Positions 8,516 through 13,909 of a stretch of 23,129 nt of DNA are shown here, one piece after another. This DNA is from a virus. Each line of letters opens with the position of its first letter. The first letter of the stretch is position 1. A program made the position numbers and the translations under genes. The notes beneath the pieces are model-generated. The model saw nothing but the letters and a program-made list of their open reading frames with translations. It was not told the DNA's origin and ran no database searches. Location of the stretch: positions 1 through 23,129 of the IMG/VR virus record IMGVR_UViG_3300044614_002074; one strand, written 5' to 3'.

Positions 8516-8532
8516 TTGAGAACCGTTATCAA
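8516..8532. promoter_or_regulatory. 17-bp near-perfect dyad (possible nicking site or operator)
   Basis: The arms TTGAGAAC and GTTATCAA are complementary at seven of eight positions around a central C. The dyad lies five bases from the isolated GTCTCAC copy at 8505-8511. Such symmetry is expected of a cosN-type nicking site or of a dimeric repressor operator; the sequence alone does not decide. Confidence 0.45.
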
Positions 8533-8594
8533 CAAAGAAAATGGGCTGCACATGGCCCGGCACTAGATATATCGTGAGAGGACCCGTGAATTTC

Positions 8595-9230
8595 TCAGCG
8601 GCTGCCGTAACCCCTTGCGGCATCTGCGATCGTCTTCTCAAACGACTTCACGAATGAAGCAGAAATCGCGGCCTCGCTGGTCTTCCGCAGCTCACGGGCG
8701 AAGACGGACCGACCCGTGTAGATCTGCCCGATTGACGGCCCATGGAGCACAGTGAGCGCGCCAGGTCCATGATCTCGACGTAGGCGAAGCATCGGCAATC
8801 CGTTGGGCGCAAGGAATGCTCCGGGCAATTGTGCGGCAGGGCGCTGCTTGAACACCTGCATGGTGGCGGGCCGACCGGGCGGCTGAGGCCGGCCCCAACC
8901 CTGACCGAGCCCCTGGCCAGGCTGTGGGCCACCGCGACGGCCCGGCTTGAACCTGTACTGCAGCGCGGTGGGAGGCTGACGGGAAAGGCGCAGGATTGCG
9001 GCATCGCCCGAGATGTATGGCTGGCTGATGTCCTGCTTGGCGCGGCTGCTCGAGATGGTGTAGCGCTCTGCGATGGCCTTGGGGATCTGTGTTCGAGCTG
9101 TGCGGCCAGCGGCGCGCAGCGCGTTGGCCTGAGCCTTGTGAAGGAGCCGCGGATCCGTGAGGGCCAGCATGGGGGCAAGGCCGGAGGTACCGACCTGGAG
9201 GCTGACGCCACCGGTGAAGCGGTTCGCCAT
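8595..9230 (-). CDS. Minor tail protein, gpZ-like
   Basis: A 211-residue basic protein. It has the prophage minor tail Z pattern: an N-terminal helix with paired Ala/Arg (QANALRAAGRTARTQIPKAIAERYTIS), a beta section with RLSRQPPTALQYRFKPGRRGG, then PGAFLAPNGLPMLRLR, a hydrophobic LTVLHGPSIGQIY, and a C-terminal amphipathic helix. Lambda gpZ (192 residues) has the same order (PGAFIQQL, then PIDVVKIP) and completes the tail end that joins the head. The start MANRFTGG at 9230 was preferred over 9272, since the longer version reads through Pro/His-rich sequence next to a hairpin. In lambda Z follows FII; here it lies upstream of the terminase genes, an unusual position. Confidence 0.7.
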   Translation of the reverse strand: MANRFTGGVSLQVGTSGLAPMLALTDPRLLHKAQANALRAAGRTARTQIPKAIAERYTISSSRAKQDISQPYISGDAAILRLSRQPPTALQYRFKPGRRGGPQPGQGLGQGWGRPQPPGRPATMQVFKQRPAAQLPGAFLAPNGLPMLRLRRDHGPGALTVLHGPSIGQIYTGRSVFARELRKTSEAAISASFVKSFEKTIADAARGYGSR

Positions 9231-9277
9231 GACTGCAGCGGGATGGGGCTGCCTGCAGGGTAGGGCGGGCATGAAGA

Positions 9278-9299
9278 AGCCCCGGCGTGAACCGGGGCT
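9278..9299 (-). terminator. Hairpin terminator for leftward transcription
   Basis: AGCCCCGG at 9278-9285 and CCGGGGCT at 9292-9299 form an eight-pair GC-rich stem with a six-base loop. On the minus strand it is followed by TTCTTCAT, a weak T-rich run. It lies between the end of the 58-residue gene and the gpZ-like gene, so it may separate the two transcripts or act only partly. Confidence 0.6.
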
Positions 9300-9319
9300 C
9301 GGAGCTCATGCGACTGAGT

Positions 9320-9496
9320 TCATGCCCAGTAGAGCACACAAACCGGGTGCGGTGTGGCGCTGACGAGCGCACCGGGGAATGCGGTGCGGCCGATCAGCAG
9401 GGCCGCGGCGGCTGAGGAGGCCAGGCAATCGAGGATCTGGTGCGGGGCGTCGTGGCGGCAGGCCATGACGCGGAACGGGAAGACCGGACGGGTCAC
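9320..9496 (-). CDS. Small unknown protein, GTG start overlapping upstream stop
   Basis: A 58-residue frame from a GTG at 9496 that overlaps the previous stop in a GTGA arrangement (9493-9496), a typical coupled junction. The protein contains VMACRHDAPHQILDCLASSAAAALLIGRTAFPGALVSATPHPVCVLYWA. The hydrophobic LASSAAAALLIG segment and three Cys are notable, but it is too short for a confident membrane call. An internal ATG at 9466 would give 48 residues. The same frame continues upstream to 9688 as Arg/Pro-rich sequence that is a shadow of the neighbouring gene. Family unknown. The tight overlap and the terminator just downstream (9278-9299) argue that it is real. Confidence 0.5.
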   Translation of the reverse strand: MTRPVFPFRVMACRHDAPHQILDCLASSAAAALLIGRTAFPGALVSATPHPVCVLYWA

Positions 9497-9792
9497 GGGG
9501 TGGTGCCCAGCGCGACGGGGACGGCAAGCGCGACGGGGGCGGGAAGGACGTTCTCTTCGAGCGGCGCGAGGATGGCGCGGCGCACCAGGCGGCGGGCGTC
9601 GTGAACCACAGCCTGGACGGCCTCGAATGACCAGTTGCGAGACCTGATCTGATGTGTGGCCCAGATGTTCAGGGTAGGAGGTGAACACCAGGCGATGACC
9701 GAGTAGTCATCGACAGGTGCGGTGGAGATGTGGTGGGCATTGCGGTAGAGGAGGCGCAGCTGCTGAAGCGCCTCGAGGGGAGTGGGGGCCAT
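9493..9792 (-). CDS. Unknown 99-residue protein
   Basis: The N-terminal 75 residues read as an ordinary globular protein (MAPTPLEALQQLRLLYRNAHHI, DDYSVIAWCSPPTLNIWATH, WSFEAVQAVVHDARRLVRRAIL), followed by a hydrophobic, Ala/Val/Pro-rich C-terminus. The helix with HDARRLVRRA is strongly basic. The ATG at 9792 is preceded on the coding strand by a run of seven C and no Shine-Dalgarno. A 17-base element also found at two other leaders in the window lies 35-51 bases upstream (9827-9843). No family was recognised. It probably shares a transcript with the overlapping 58-residue gene. Confidence 0.6.
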   Translation of the reverse strand: MAPTPLEALQQLRLLYRNAHHISTAPVDDYSVIAWCSPPTLNIWATHQIRSRNWSFEAVQAVVHDARRLVRRAILAPLEENVLPAPVALAVPVALGTTP

Positions 9793-9826
9793 GGGGGGGT
9801 GTCGGGTGACGGATGGAAGCTAGCCC

Positions 9827-9843
9827 CGTCAGCCATCCGCTGC
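9827..9843. repeat. 17-bp intergenic element, copy 1
   Basis: CGTCAGCCATCCGCTGC here differs by one base from the copy at 21469-21485 and by two from the inverted copy at 11744-11760. All three are in gaps upstream of a start codon. TATTG follows copies 1 and 2, with one extra G in copy 2. Confidence 0.55.
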
Positions 9844-9878
9844 TATTGGCGTGTTGCAGTTGTTCACAGTGGCCAGGG

Positions 9879-10208
9879 TCATGAGTGATACATGCCCAGC
9901 AGCTCCCGCAGCTGCCCCAGAGTCATCACAACGATCTGATCCTCAGGCGCGGTGGTGCGGGGGCGCTTGACCACCAGGGCATGCAGTGGCTTGCGGGCGT
10001 CCTGCTGCTGCTGGAGGGTTTCACGCAGCCACTCGCCGAGGCGCAATGTGCGGCAGTTCTTGCATTGAACCAGGCACGCACGGGTCCAAAGGTCGCCGCG
10101 GTCGATCGTGGCGCCGGCCGGAATGCGCTCGCAATCCAGGCGCTCCGCAAGGTACCGCTGTACCAGCAGCTCGAAAGCGCTGCCCTTGCGCTTGCTTGCA
10201 TTGGCCAT
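9879..10208 (-). CDS. PD-(D/E)XK-type endonuclease (Hjc-like)
   Basis: A 109-residue protein with the layout of small phage PD-(D/E)XK nucleases. It has a helix with an acidic residue (KRKGSAFELLVQRYLAERL), the catalytic segment AGATIDRGDL, and VQCKNCRTLRLGEWLRETLQQ, where QCK replaces the usual EVK/EXK. The C-terminus (HALVVKRPRTTAPEDQIVVMTLGQLRELL) closes the sheet. Candidate metal ligands are Glu of SAFE, Asp of RGDL and Lys of QCK; the Gln in place of Glu is a family variant or an inactivating change. Such enzymes cut branched or packaged DNA in phages. The ATG at 10208 overlaps an upstream stop by one base (TGATG). Confidence 0.72.
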   Translation of the reverse strand: MANASKRKGSAFELLVQRYLAERLDCERIPAGATIDRGDLWTRACLVQCKNCRTLRLGEWLRETLQQQQDARKPLHALVVKRPRTTAPEDQIVVMTLGQLRELLGMYHS

Positions 10209-10906
10209 CAGAGAGACGCGGCGAGATGTTCGAGAAGTGATTGCGGGCAGAGAGATACAGCGATCACCTCGCCGGCCAACGAATAAAGGGCATCCTGCGC
10301 GAAAGGTTCGAGGGTGATGGGGGGGGAGTAATTGGGGAGTGGGAGGGGCGGCACCCATTCGCGTCGCCACCACGCGACGGGCCGGCCATGGTGATGCACG
10401 AGGCAGGCCGCTTCGCGGGGATGGAGAGGCGCCGGGCGGGGCTGCCAGGGACCGAACGTGAACGGACAGGGGGTGATGGGTGCGCCGGGGCTGCGCGAGG
10501 GCGCGATTGGCACCGTGGGGACCGCCTGGATCGGCGGAGCTGCGGGGCGGGCGGGGGGCGCGGGCGTGCCGCGGATCAGTTCGAGCGCAGAGGCCACGGG
10601 GACGGCAGGAGGCGGCAACGACTGTAGCCGGTTGTAGTGCGTTGAGCGGCAGCAGCGAGGCGCCGGGCACCAGGTGAAGGGCCCCGAGGGAGCACCAGGC
10701 GGAGGGCTGCCGCTGCCCCGTGCCGCGCCTGCCGGCGCACCTGCCGTCGCACCTGCCGCCGAAGCGGGGGAGGTGCGGCACGCCATGCGCACGTTGCGAC
10801 AAAGGCTGGAAGCGGAGACCCCCGCCACCGCTTCGGCCCCGTACCAGGGGCGTACTACCGGGCGGTGGGGGGGGGGGGGAGTAGCGCACGTAGCGCAGCG
10901 GAGCAC
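10208..10906 (-). CDS. Unknown protein overlapping the nuclease start (true start unclear)
   Basis: This frame ends in TGATG, sharing one base with the nuclease start, which suggests translational coupling. The last 90 residues read as real protein (TFGPWQPRPAPLHPREAACLVHHHGRPVAWWRREWVPPLP, then ITLEPFAQDALYSLAGEVIAVSLCPQSLLEHLAASL). The first half is Ala/Pro/Gly-rich, includes a 12-base tandem repeat near 10728-10763, a C13 homopolymer (10867-10879) and two TAGCGCA iterons, so the true start is probably downstream of 10867. No family was recognised. A third, imperfect copy of the TGTAGT double repeat lies inside at 10623-10638. Coding status of the C-terminal part is moderately likely; the N-terminal limit is not supported. 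Confidence 0.4.
   Translation of the reverse strand: MLRCATCATPPPPHRPVVRPWYGAEAVAGVSASSLCRNVRMACRTSPASAAGATAGAPAGAARGSGSPPPGAPSGPFTWCPAPRCCRSTHYNRLQSLPPPAVPVASALELIRGTPAPPARPAAPPIQAVPTVPIAPSRSPGAPITPCPFTFGPWQPRPAPLHPREAACLVHHHGRPVAWWRREWVPPLPLPNYSPPITLEPFAQDALYSLAGEVIAVSLCPQSLLEHLAASL
10867..10879. repeat. Homopolymer run of 13 G
   Basis: Thirteen consecutive G on the plus strand, next to the first two TAGCGCA copies. In the minus frame it would encode PPPP near the N-terminus of the ORF ending at 10208. Runs of this length slip readily in replication and in sequencing, so its exact length is uncertain. Confidence 0.7.
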
Positions 10907-11233
10907 AGGGCCTGGCTACGAAAGAACCCAGTCAGGGACAGGGATCTGATGCGGTTTTAGCGCATAGCGCACCTATGGGGCAGGTGTGCGCATCCATGCC
11001 ACCAGAGGAGAACACTAGTACTAATATATATATAAAAAAGTATTTATCTATATAGGAGCGCGCTATTGCGCTACAACCGGCCCAGAAGCCTTGCAGCGCA
11101 GCGGGAGTCGAGTAGCGCACCATGCGCTACGCCAGTGCCGTGCGCCCCCCCCTACACCAGCTCAAACCGCAGTCACAGACAGGGTTTGTCCAGCGTGGAG
11201 CGCCGTAGCACAAGGTGCGCTACCGCTGCGCTA
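10882..11233. other. Iteron array with AT-rich block: candidate origin or control region
   Basis: TAGCGCA occurs at 10882-10888, 10891-10897, 10958-10964, 10965-10971 and 11113-11119, and its complement TGCGCTA at 11067-11073, 11123-11129, 11216-11222 and 11227-11233: nine copies in 352 bases, against about 0.04 expected by chance. Two copies form the perfect palindrome GTAGCGCA-CCA-TGCGCTAC at 11112-11130, and two abut directly at 10958-10971. A 45-base AT-rich block (11011-11055) lies in the middle. This is the design of iteron-based origins and also of multi-operator switches. It sits where leftward and rightward genes diverge. Most of the stretch 10,907-11,818 shows no convincing gene. 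Confidence 0.6.
11011..11055. promoter_or_regulatory. AT-rich block (unwinding element or divergent promoters)
   Basis: About 45 bases of mostly A and T, in a window that is otherwise strongly GC-rich. It includes TAGTACTA, an alternating TATATATATA run, an A6 run and TATTTATCTATATAGG. Several matches to a -10 hexamer are possible on both strands, so no single promoter is assigned. Confidence 0.6.
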
Positions 11234-11627
11234 CGGCTGTGCTGCGGCGTGCTGCGGCCCTGTGGCGGCCCTGTTGCTGGCGCCGTGGGTGGTGGCCGCC
11301 GTGACAGCGGGGGCCTGTTGCTGGTGCGCAGGGGGTGGTGGGGCTGAGAGTGGCGGGGCAGGATCGCCAGCCGCCTGGGGCGCGGCGGAGGGGCGCCCCA
11401 GGAGCTCGAGGAGCGCCATGGGCGCCCATGGATGGCTCAGCGGTGGCGGAGGGCGGCGCGGGGCGTTCCTGGCCCGCCGGAGGGCCCTGCTGCGGGGCCT
11501 GGCTGTTGCTGCTGGTGTGCCGGGCGTGAGGGCTGGCGGCGTGGCTGGTGATGGCGCTGGCGGGCTGCTGCGTGCTCCCTGGGTGACGCTGCTGCGCTCG
11601 AAGCGCTCGCGGTGCCCGGCGGCGGCC

Positions 11628-11671
11628 TGTGGAAAACCCTTGGTGCTGCCTGTGAAAAACCCTGTGGAAAA
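11628..11671. other. Three DnaA-box-like sites
   Basis: TGTGGAAAA occurs at 11628-11636 and 11663-11671, with the one-mismatch form TGTGAAAAA at 11651-11659. The complement TTTTCCACA is, as I recall it, the DnaA-box consensus of Synechococcus chromosomal origins. The two perfect sites also share flanks (CCTGTGGAAAACC). All three are in the same orientation. Confidence 0.55.
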
Positions 11672-11743
11672 CCACGAGACCGGCCGCCCCGGTTGCGTTC
11701 TCAAATGTGTATGACAGTGTGTTACGCGGCTGCTCGCTGCTGT

Positions 11744-11760
11744 GCAGCGCATGGCTTACG
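11744..11760. repeat. 17-bp intergenic element, copy 3 (inverted)
   Basis: GCAGCGCATGGCTTACG is the reverse complement of the element at 21469-21485 with one mismatch, and of that at 9827-9843 with two. It lies seven bases upstream of the shared GCATCG and hairpin leader that precedes the gene at 11819. Confidence 0.55.
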
Positions 11761-11766
11761 ATGTGG

Positions 11767-11818
11767 GCATCGGGAGGCAAGCGCCTCCCCACCCTTCACC
11801 CCCCCCCACGCACCTGCC
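11767..11818 (+). promoter_or_regulatory. Leader hairpin element A
   Basis: After GCATC, a seven-pair stem GGGAGGC (11772-11778) and GCCTCCC (11783-11789) closes an AAGC loop and is followed by CACCCTTCACCCCC and a C-rich run up to the ATG at 11819. The same order with a different stem sequence is found before the gene at 21543. There is no T-run, so it does not look like a terminator. A 5' UTR structure controlling translation is the simplest reading. Confidence 0.5.
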
Positions 11819-12037
11819 ATGTCCGCCGCCATCCATCCGCTTTTTGCCCAGGAAAACGAACTTCGTGCCACCCTCAAGGCACAAAGAGACAACCCCCTGT
11901 ACTATGACGAGGAAAACGAGAAATACCCAGAGTTTATAGCTGGCGTGATTGAAATTGAAAACAAGATTAAAGCTCTTTGGGAGTCTGATGAATACCTTGA
12001 AGCCGCCACGCCATACGAAGAAAACGGCTGGATGTGA
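11819..12037 (+). CDS. Small acidic unknown protein
   Basis: A 72-residue acidic protein (LFAQENELRATLKAQRDNPLYYDEENEKYPEFIAGVIEIENKIKALWESDEYLEAATPYEENGW). It appears mostly helical, with a possible short coiled coil at IAGVIEIENKIKALW. The frame stays open upstream to 11612, but that part is Cys/Pro/His-rich shadow sequence. The ATG at 11819 directly follows the conserved leader element and was chosen. Base composition is clearly less GC-rich than the surroundings, as in the next two genes. No family recognised. First gene rightward of the control region, so it may be expressed early. Confidence 0.7.
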   Translation: MSAAIHPLFAQENELRATLKAQRDNPLYYDEENEKYPEFIAGVIEIENKIKALWESDEYLEAATPYEENGWM

Positions 12038-12050
12038 CATTCTCCAGCCC

Positions 12051-12069
12051 GCCGGGAGCTGATCCCGGC
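12051..12069. promoter_or_regulatory. Intergenic hairpin
   Basis: GCCGGGA (12051-12057) and TCCCGGC (12063-12069) pair perfectly around a five-base loop between two small genes. No T-run follows, so it is more likely an mRNA stability or processing structure than a terminator. Confidence 0.45.
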
Positions 12070-12091
12070 ATCATTCCACTGCAACACATCA

Positions 12092-12298
12092 ATGATTTGC
12101 ATTATCAAGCGTGACGCCTGCGACAAAATTGTGGGCTGGCTGATTGCCATGGACACTTACGATGCCCGCCGACAAGCTGAGTCTGCTGGCGACAGGGCGT
12201 TAGCTTCCGCCCTTTACCGGATGGATACTGTTTGTGTATCCCAGCTTGATTTAGCTATCCCCGGAATTTACCGGTACACGCTACTGCGTGACTCTTGA
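12092..12298 (+). CDS. Small unknown protein
   Basis: A 68-residue protein beginning MICIIKRDACDKIVGWLIAMDTYDARRQAESAGD and ending GIYRYTLLRDS. Alternating short beta and helical segments are plausible, and the IIKRDACDKIVGWL segment looks like a buried strand plus helix. It has no signal peptide and no cysteine motif. It begins 54 bases after the previous gene, following a hairpin at 12051-12069, without a Shine-Dalgarno. Base composition is like that of the gene before it. No family recognised; real coding is supported by ordinary amino-acid composition and the absence of a competing frame. Confidence 0.6.
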   Translation: MICIIKRDACDKIVGWLIAMDTYDARRQAESAGDRALASALYRMDTVCVSQLDLAIPGIYRYTLLRDS

Positions 12299-12331
12299 GC
12301 GGCACTTTACCCCCTCTATCCCGTTTTTCTC

Positions 12332-12709
12332 ATGCCCCGCCCCGTTACACTAAAGTTTCAAGTTCGCAATTGCGGCGAGAAGCAAATAACGATCACTCCG
12401 GCATGGACCGGCAAAGGTATTGCCATTCATAAGCCGATTGGTTTTCATGGCGAAACCAACGAGCCGTATTTCGAAGAAATTCAAGGGCTTTGGAATTTCA
12501 CCCACATCAACACTGGCATGGCCATGGGCAGCTGCATGGGCAGCCTGGATCGCGCCAAGGGCTTCGCCCGCGAGTGGGACGCCGAGTTCGCCGCCCTGCA
12601 GGATGGCGAGGCCATGGCTCCTGATCGGCTGCAGGCCTGGGCGACTGTGGTCCAGGAGATGAAGGCGGAGCCGCCGCGCAAGCCTCGCGCCACCCGGCGC
12701 AGGCGTTGA
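12332..12709 (+). CDS. Unknown protein with basic tail
   Basis: A 125-residue protein. The N-terminal 70 residues contain beta-type segments (VTLKFQVRNCGEKQITITPAW, GIAIHKPIG, EEIQGLWNFTHINTGMAMG), followed by a helical portion (SLDRAKGFAREWDAEFAAL, APDRLQAWATVVQEMKAE) and a strongly basic end (RKPRATRRRR) that could bind nucleic acid. GC content rises sharply from the first to the second half, suggesting a mosaic origin. The start follows a T-rich C/T leader without a Shine-Dalgarno. No family recognised. Confidence 0.65.
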   Translation: MPRPVTLKFQVRNCGEKQITITPAWTGKGIAIHKPIGFHGETNEPYFEEIQGLWNFTHINTGMAMGSCMGSLDRAKGFAREWDAEFAALQDGEAMAPDRLQAWATVVQEMKAEPPRKPRATRRRR

Positions 12710-12730
12710 CCATGGCCCGCCGAGGCCTGC

Positions 12731-12756
12731 CCGACCACCCTTCCCCACACATCCCC
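12731..12756 (+). promoter_or_regulatory. C-rich leader sharing sequence with the leader at 21515
   Basis: CCGACCACCCTTC followed by C-rich bases and ATCCCC just before the ATG matches the leader of the gene at 21543 almost base for base. It contains no purine-rich ribosome-binding site. Only a weak hairpin is visible upstream here. Confidence 0.4.
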
Positions 12757-13053
12757 ATGTCCCGTTCAGCACGTTCATCCATTACCCTCGTGGGCCGCGC
12801 CCACGGCATCGTTCTCGTCTCCGACCCCGTGCGGCTGAAGATCGCCATCCGCCGCCTACAGACCCTGGCCACCGACAACTACTGGCTGCAGGCCTCGCGG
12901 CCCGAGGTGCTGGAGCAGCTGCAGCATGTCACCGAAGGCCAGCTGATCGGCGTGATCTGCACCCTGCCCGCCGCCGCGGCACCAGCCGCAGCGCTCACCG
13001 TGACCAGGCTGGAGATCCTGGGCAAGGCCACCCCGCAGCAGGAGGTGGCGTGA
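12757..13053 (+). CDS. Unknown 98-residue protein
   Basis: The protein has a compact alpha/beta pattern: SITLVGRAHGIVLVSDPVRLKIAIRRLQTLATDNYWLQASRPEVLEQLQ, then EGQLIGVICTLP and LTVTRLEILGKA. The middle helices look globular and the C-terminal strands are clear. The frame is open to 12706, but the ATG at 12757 lies exactly behind the C-rich leader shared with another gene and was chosen. Its last codons (QQEVA) double as the Shine-Dalgarno GGAGGT for the next gene, which begins one base before this one ends. No family recognised. Confidence 0.65.
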   Translation: MSRSARSSITLVGRAHGIVLVSDPVRLKIAIRRLQTLATDNYWLQASRPEVLEQLQHVTEGQLIGVICTLPAAAAPAAALTVTRLEILGKATPQQEVA

Positions 13054-13331
13054 TGAGCACTGTCTTTGAGCGGCGCGGCATCAAGATCACCGCGAACGGT
13101 TGGCCTTGGCAGTTTGTTGACGATCACTGGGCCGCCCGCGTCGATGGAAGCGCAGGCGAGAAGTATGGATGGAACCCGCTATCAGTGAAGGGGATGAGTC
13201 GGTTTGGAGGTGGGTGGGCATTCAAGTTAGGCATAACGATCTCTTCAAGCTTCCGTAGTTGGGTGCTTGATCTCGGCATCGGTTCTATTCGGGTCTCGAT
13301 CAAGAAGCAGGAGGTGGCGAGATGGAACTGA
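13053..13331 (+). CDS. Unknown 92-residue protein
   Basis: The protein is aromatic-rich and beta-like (ERRGIKITANGWPWQFVDDHWAARVDG, MSRFGGGWAFKLGITISSSFRSWVLDLGIGSIRVSIKK). The start was set by a strong Shine-Dalgarno, GGAGGT at 13041-13046, six bases before the ATG at 13053; a GTG at 13050 is the alternative. Start and previous stop overlap by one base (TGATG). The gene ends in codons that carry the next gene's ribosome-binding site, the same 13-base GCAGGAGGTGGCG found before this gene. It overlaps the next gene by ten bases. No family recognised. Confidence 0.65.
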   Translation: MSTVFERRGIKITANGWPWQFVDDHWAARVDGSAGEKYGWNPLSVKGMSRFGGGWAFKLGITISSSFRSWVLDLGIGSIRVSIKKQEVARWN

Positions 13332-13624
13332 TCCACAAGAACACGCACGATTGGAGCCTCGGCCCGCGCTGGACGGTCAAACGCCACCCAGCAGGCACGA
13401 CTGATGCAAACCTCGTCTGGTTCGTCAAGCAAGGCCAGAAGCGGAAGCTGCTCGATCAAGTCGCCCGCTGGGACGGCAACGGCTGGGATCCCAAGCGTTG
13501 GGTGCCGAAATACCCGAAGGTGCCCCAGACTCTGCTGGCCATTGTCGAGGCCCACATGCGGCGGCGGGGCGATGAGCGGCCACACCATGCCGCGAGCTCT
13601 GCTCCGCCCGAAGTGGCGGGATAG
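13322..13624 (+). CDS. Unknown 100-residue basic protein
   Basis: The protein is basic and Trp-rich (MELIHKNTHDWSLGPRWTVKRHP, NLVWFVKQGQKRKLLDQVARWDGNGWDPKRWVPKYPKVPQTLLAIVEAH). The LVWFVKQGQKRKLLDQ segment looks like a strand plus helix, and the spacing of Lys/Arg suggests nucleic-acid contact. GGAGGT at 13310-13315 stands six bases before the ATG at 13322. The last 20 residues are polar and Ala/Pro-rich. It is the last gene of the rightward group, ending 46 bases before a strong terminator. Function unknown. Confidence 0.65.
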   Translation: MELIHKNTHDWSLGPRWTVKRHPAGTTDANLVWFVKQGQKRKLLDQVARWDGNGWDPKRWVPKYPKVPQTLLAIVEAHMRRRGDERPHHAASSAPPEVAG

Positions 13625-13670
13625 ACCAGGCCAGCGGGGCAGGGCCGCCCGGCCTTTCCCCTGCGAAGCG

Positions 13671-13702
13671 AAAGCCCCCGAGCCCTGCGGCCTGGGGGCT
13701 TT
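13671..13702 (+). terminator. Terminator of the small-gene group
   Basis: AAAGCCCCC (13671-13679) and GGGGGCTTT (13694-13702) form a nine-pair stem with a 14-base loop, followed by CCTGTGTG. The A-stem and T-stem ends make it usable in both directions. Confidence 0.75.
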
Positions 13703-13764
13703 CCTGTGTGCCCGCATGCGGCCCCGGCTGGCGCCAGCGCGCCGCGGCCGGTTTCATGCCATGA

Positions 13765-13794
13765 AGAAAGGCCCTCCCGAGGGAGAGCCTTTCT
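13765..13794. terminator. Bidirectional hairpin between converging genes
   Basis: AGAAAGGC (13765-13772) pairs with GCCTTTCT (13787-13794), and CTCCC (13774-13778) with GGGAG (13781-13785) inside. A T-rich stem end lies on both strands. It sits between the rightward small genes and the leftward primase gene. Confidence 0.65.
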
Positions 13795-13803
13795 CACAAA
13801 AAG

Positions 13804-13847
13804 CCCCGGTGCTGCGCTCGTTTATCAGGCCAGAGCAGCGACCGGGG
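13804..13847 (-). terminator. Terminator of the primase-helicase gene
   Basis: On the minus strand CCCCGGT (13847-13841) and ACCGGGG (13810-13804) pair, extended after a one-base bulge by GCTGC/GCAGC, and are followed directly by CTTTTTG. It lies 62 bases past the primase stop. This is a standard intrinsic terminator shape with a 19-base loop. Confidence 0.75.
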
Positions 13848-13909
13848 AACTCACCGAGGGAGAAACCCCGATGTCTGCCTGCTAACCATAGGCCGCGGCC
13901 AATGTGGCG

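Larger units (their letters stand above)
8336..8594. promoter_or_regulatory. Gene-free region with cos-like repeat array
   Basis: This 259-base gap lies directly upstream of the Nu1-like gene, the place where lambda carries cos. It contains GTGAGACA at 8374-8381 and 8387-8394, the same octamer inverted at 8348-8355, and a seven-base match (inverted) at 8505-8511. A 17-base near-perfect dyad, TTGAGAAC-C-GTTATCAA, spans 8516-8532. A further GTGAGAG at 8574-8580 is a six-of-seven match. The layout (dyad, adjacent repeat, spacer of about 110 bases, then three clustered repeats before the small terminase gene) resembles cosN-R3-spacer-R2-R1. Sequence identity to lambda R sites was not seen. Repressor operators for a head promoter are the main alternative. 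Confidence 0.5.

Noticed and set aside
10209-10889. Upstream extension of the nuclease frame
   Set aside because: Low-quality Pro/Arg/Gly-rich sequence; nuclease homology begins at the ATG at 10208.
11066-11792. Long overlapping reading frames on both strands in the control region
   Set aside because: They are Cys/Gly/Ala/Pro/Arg-rich, overlap one another in opposite directions and contain the iterons and DnaA boxes. High GC makes stops rare, so openness is not evidence of coding.
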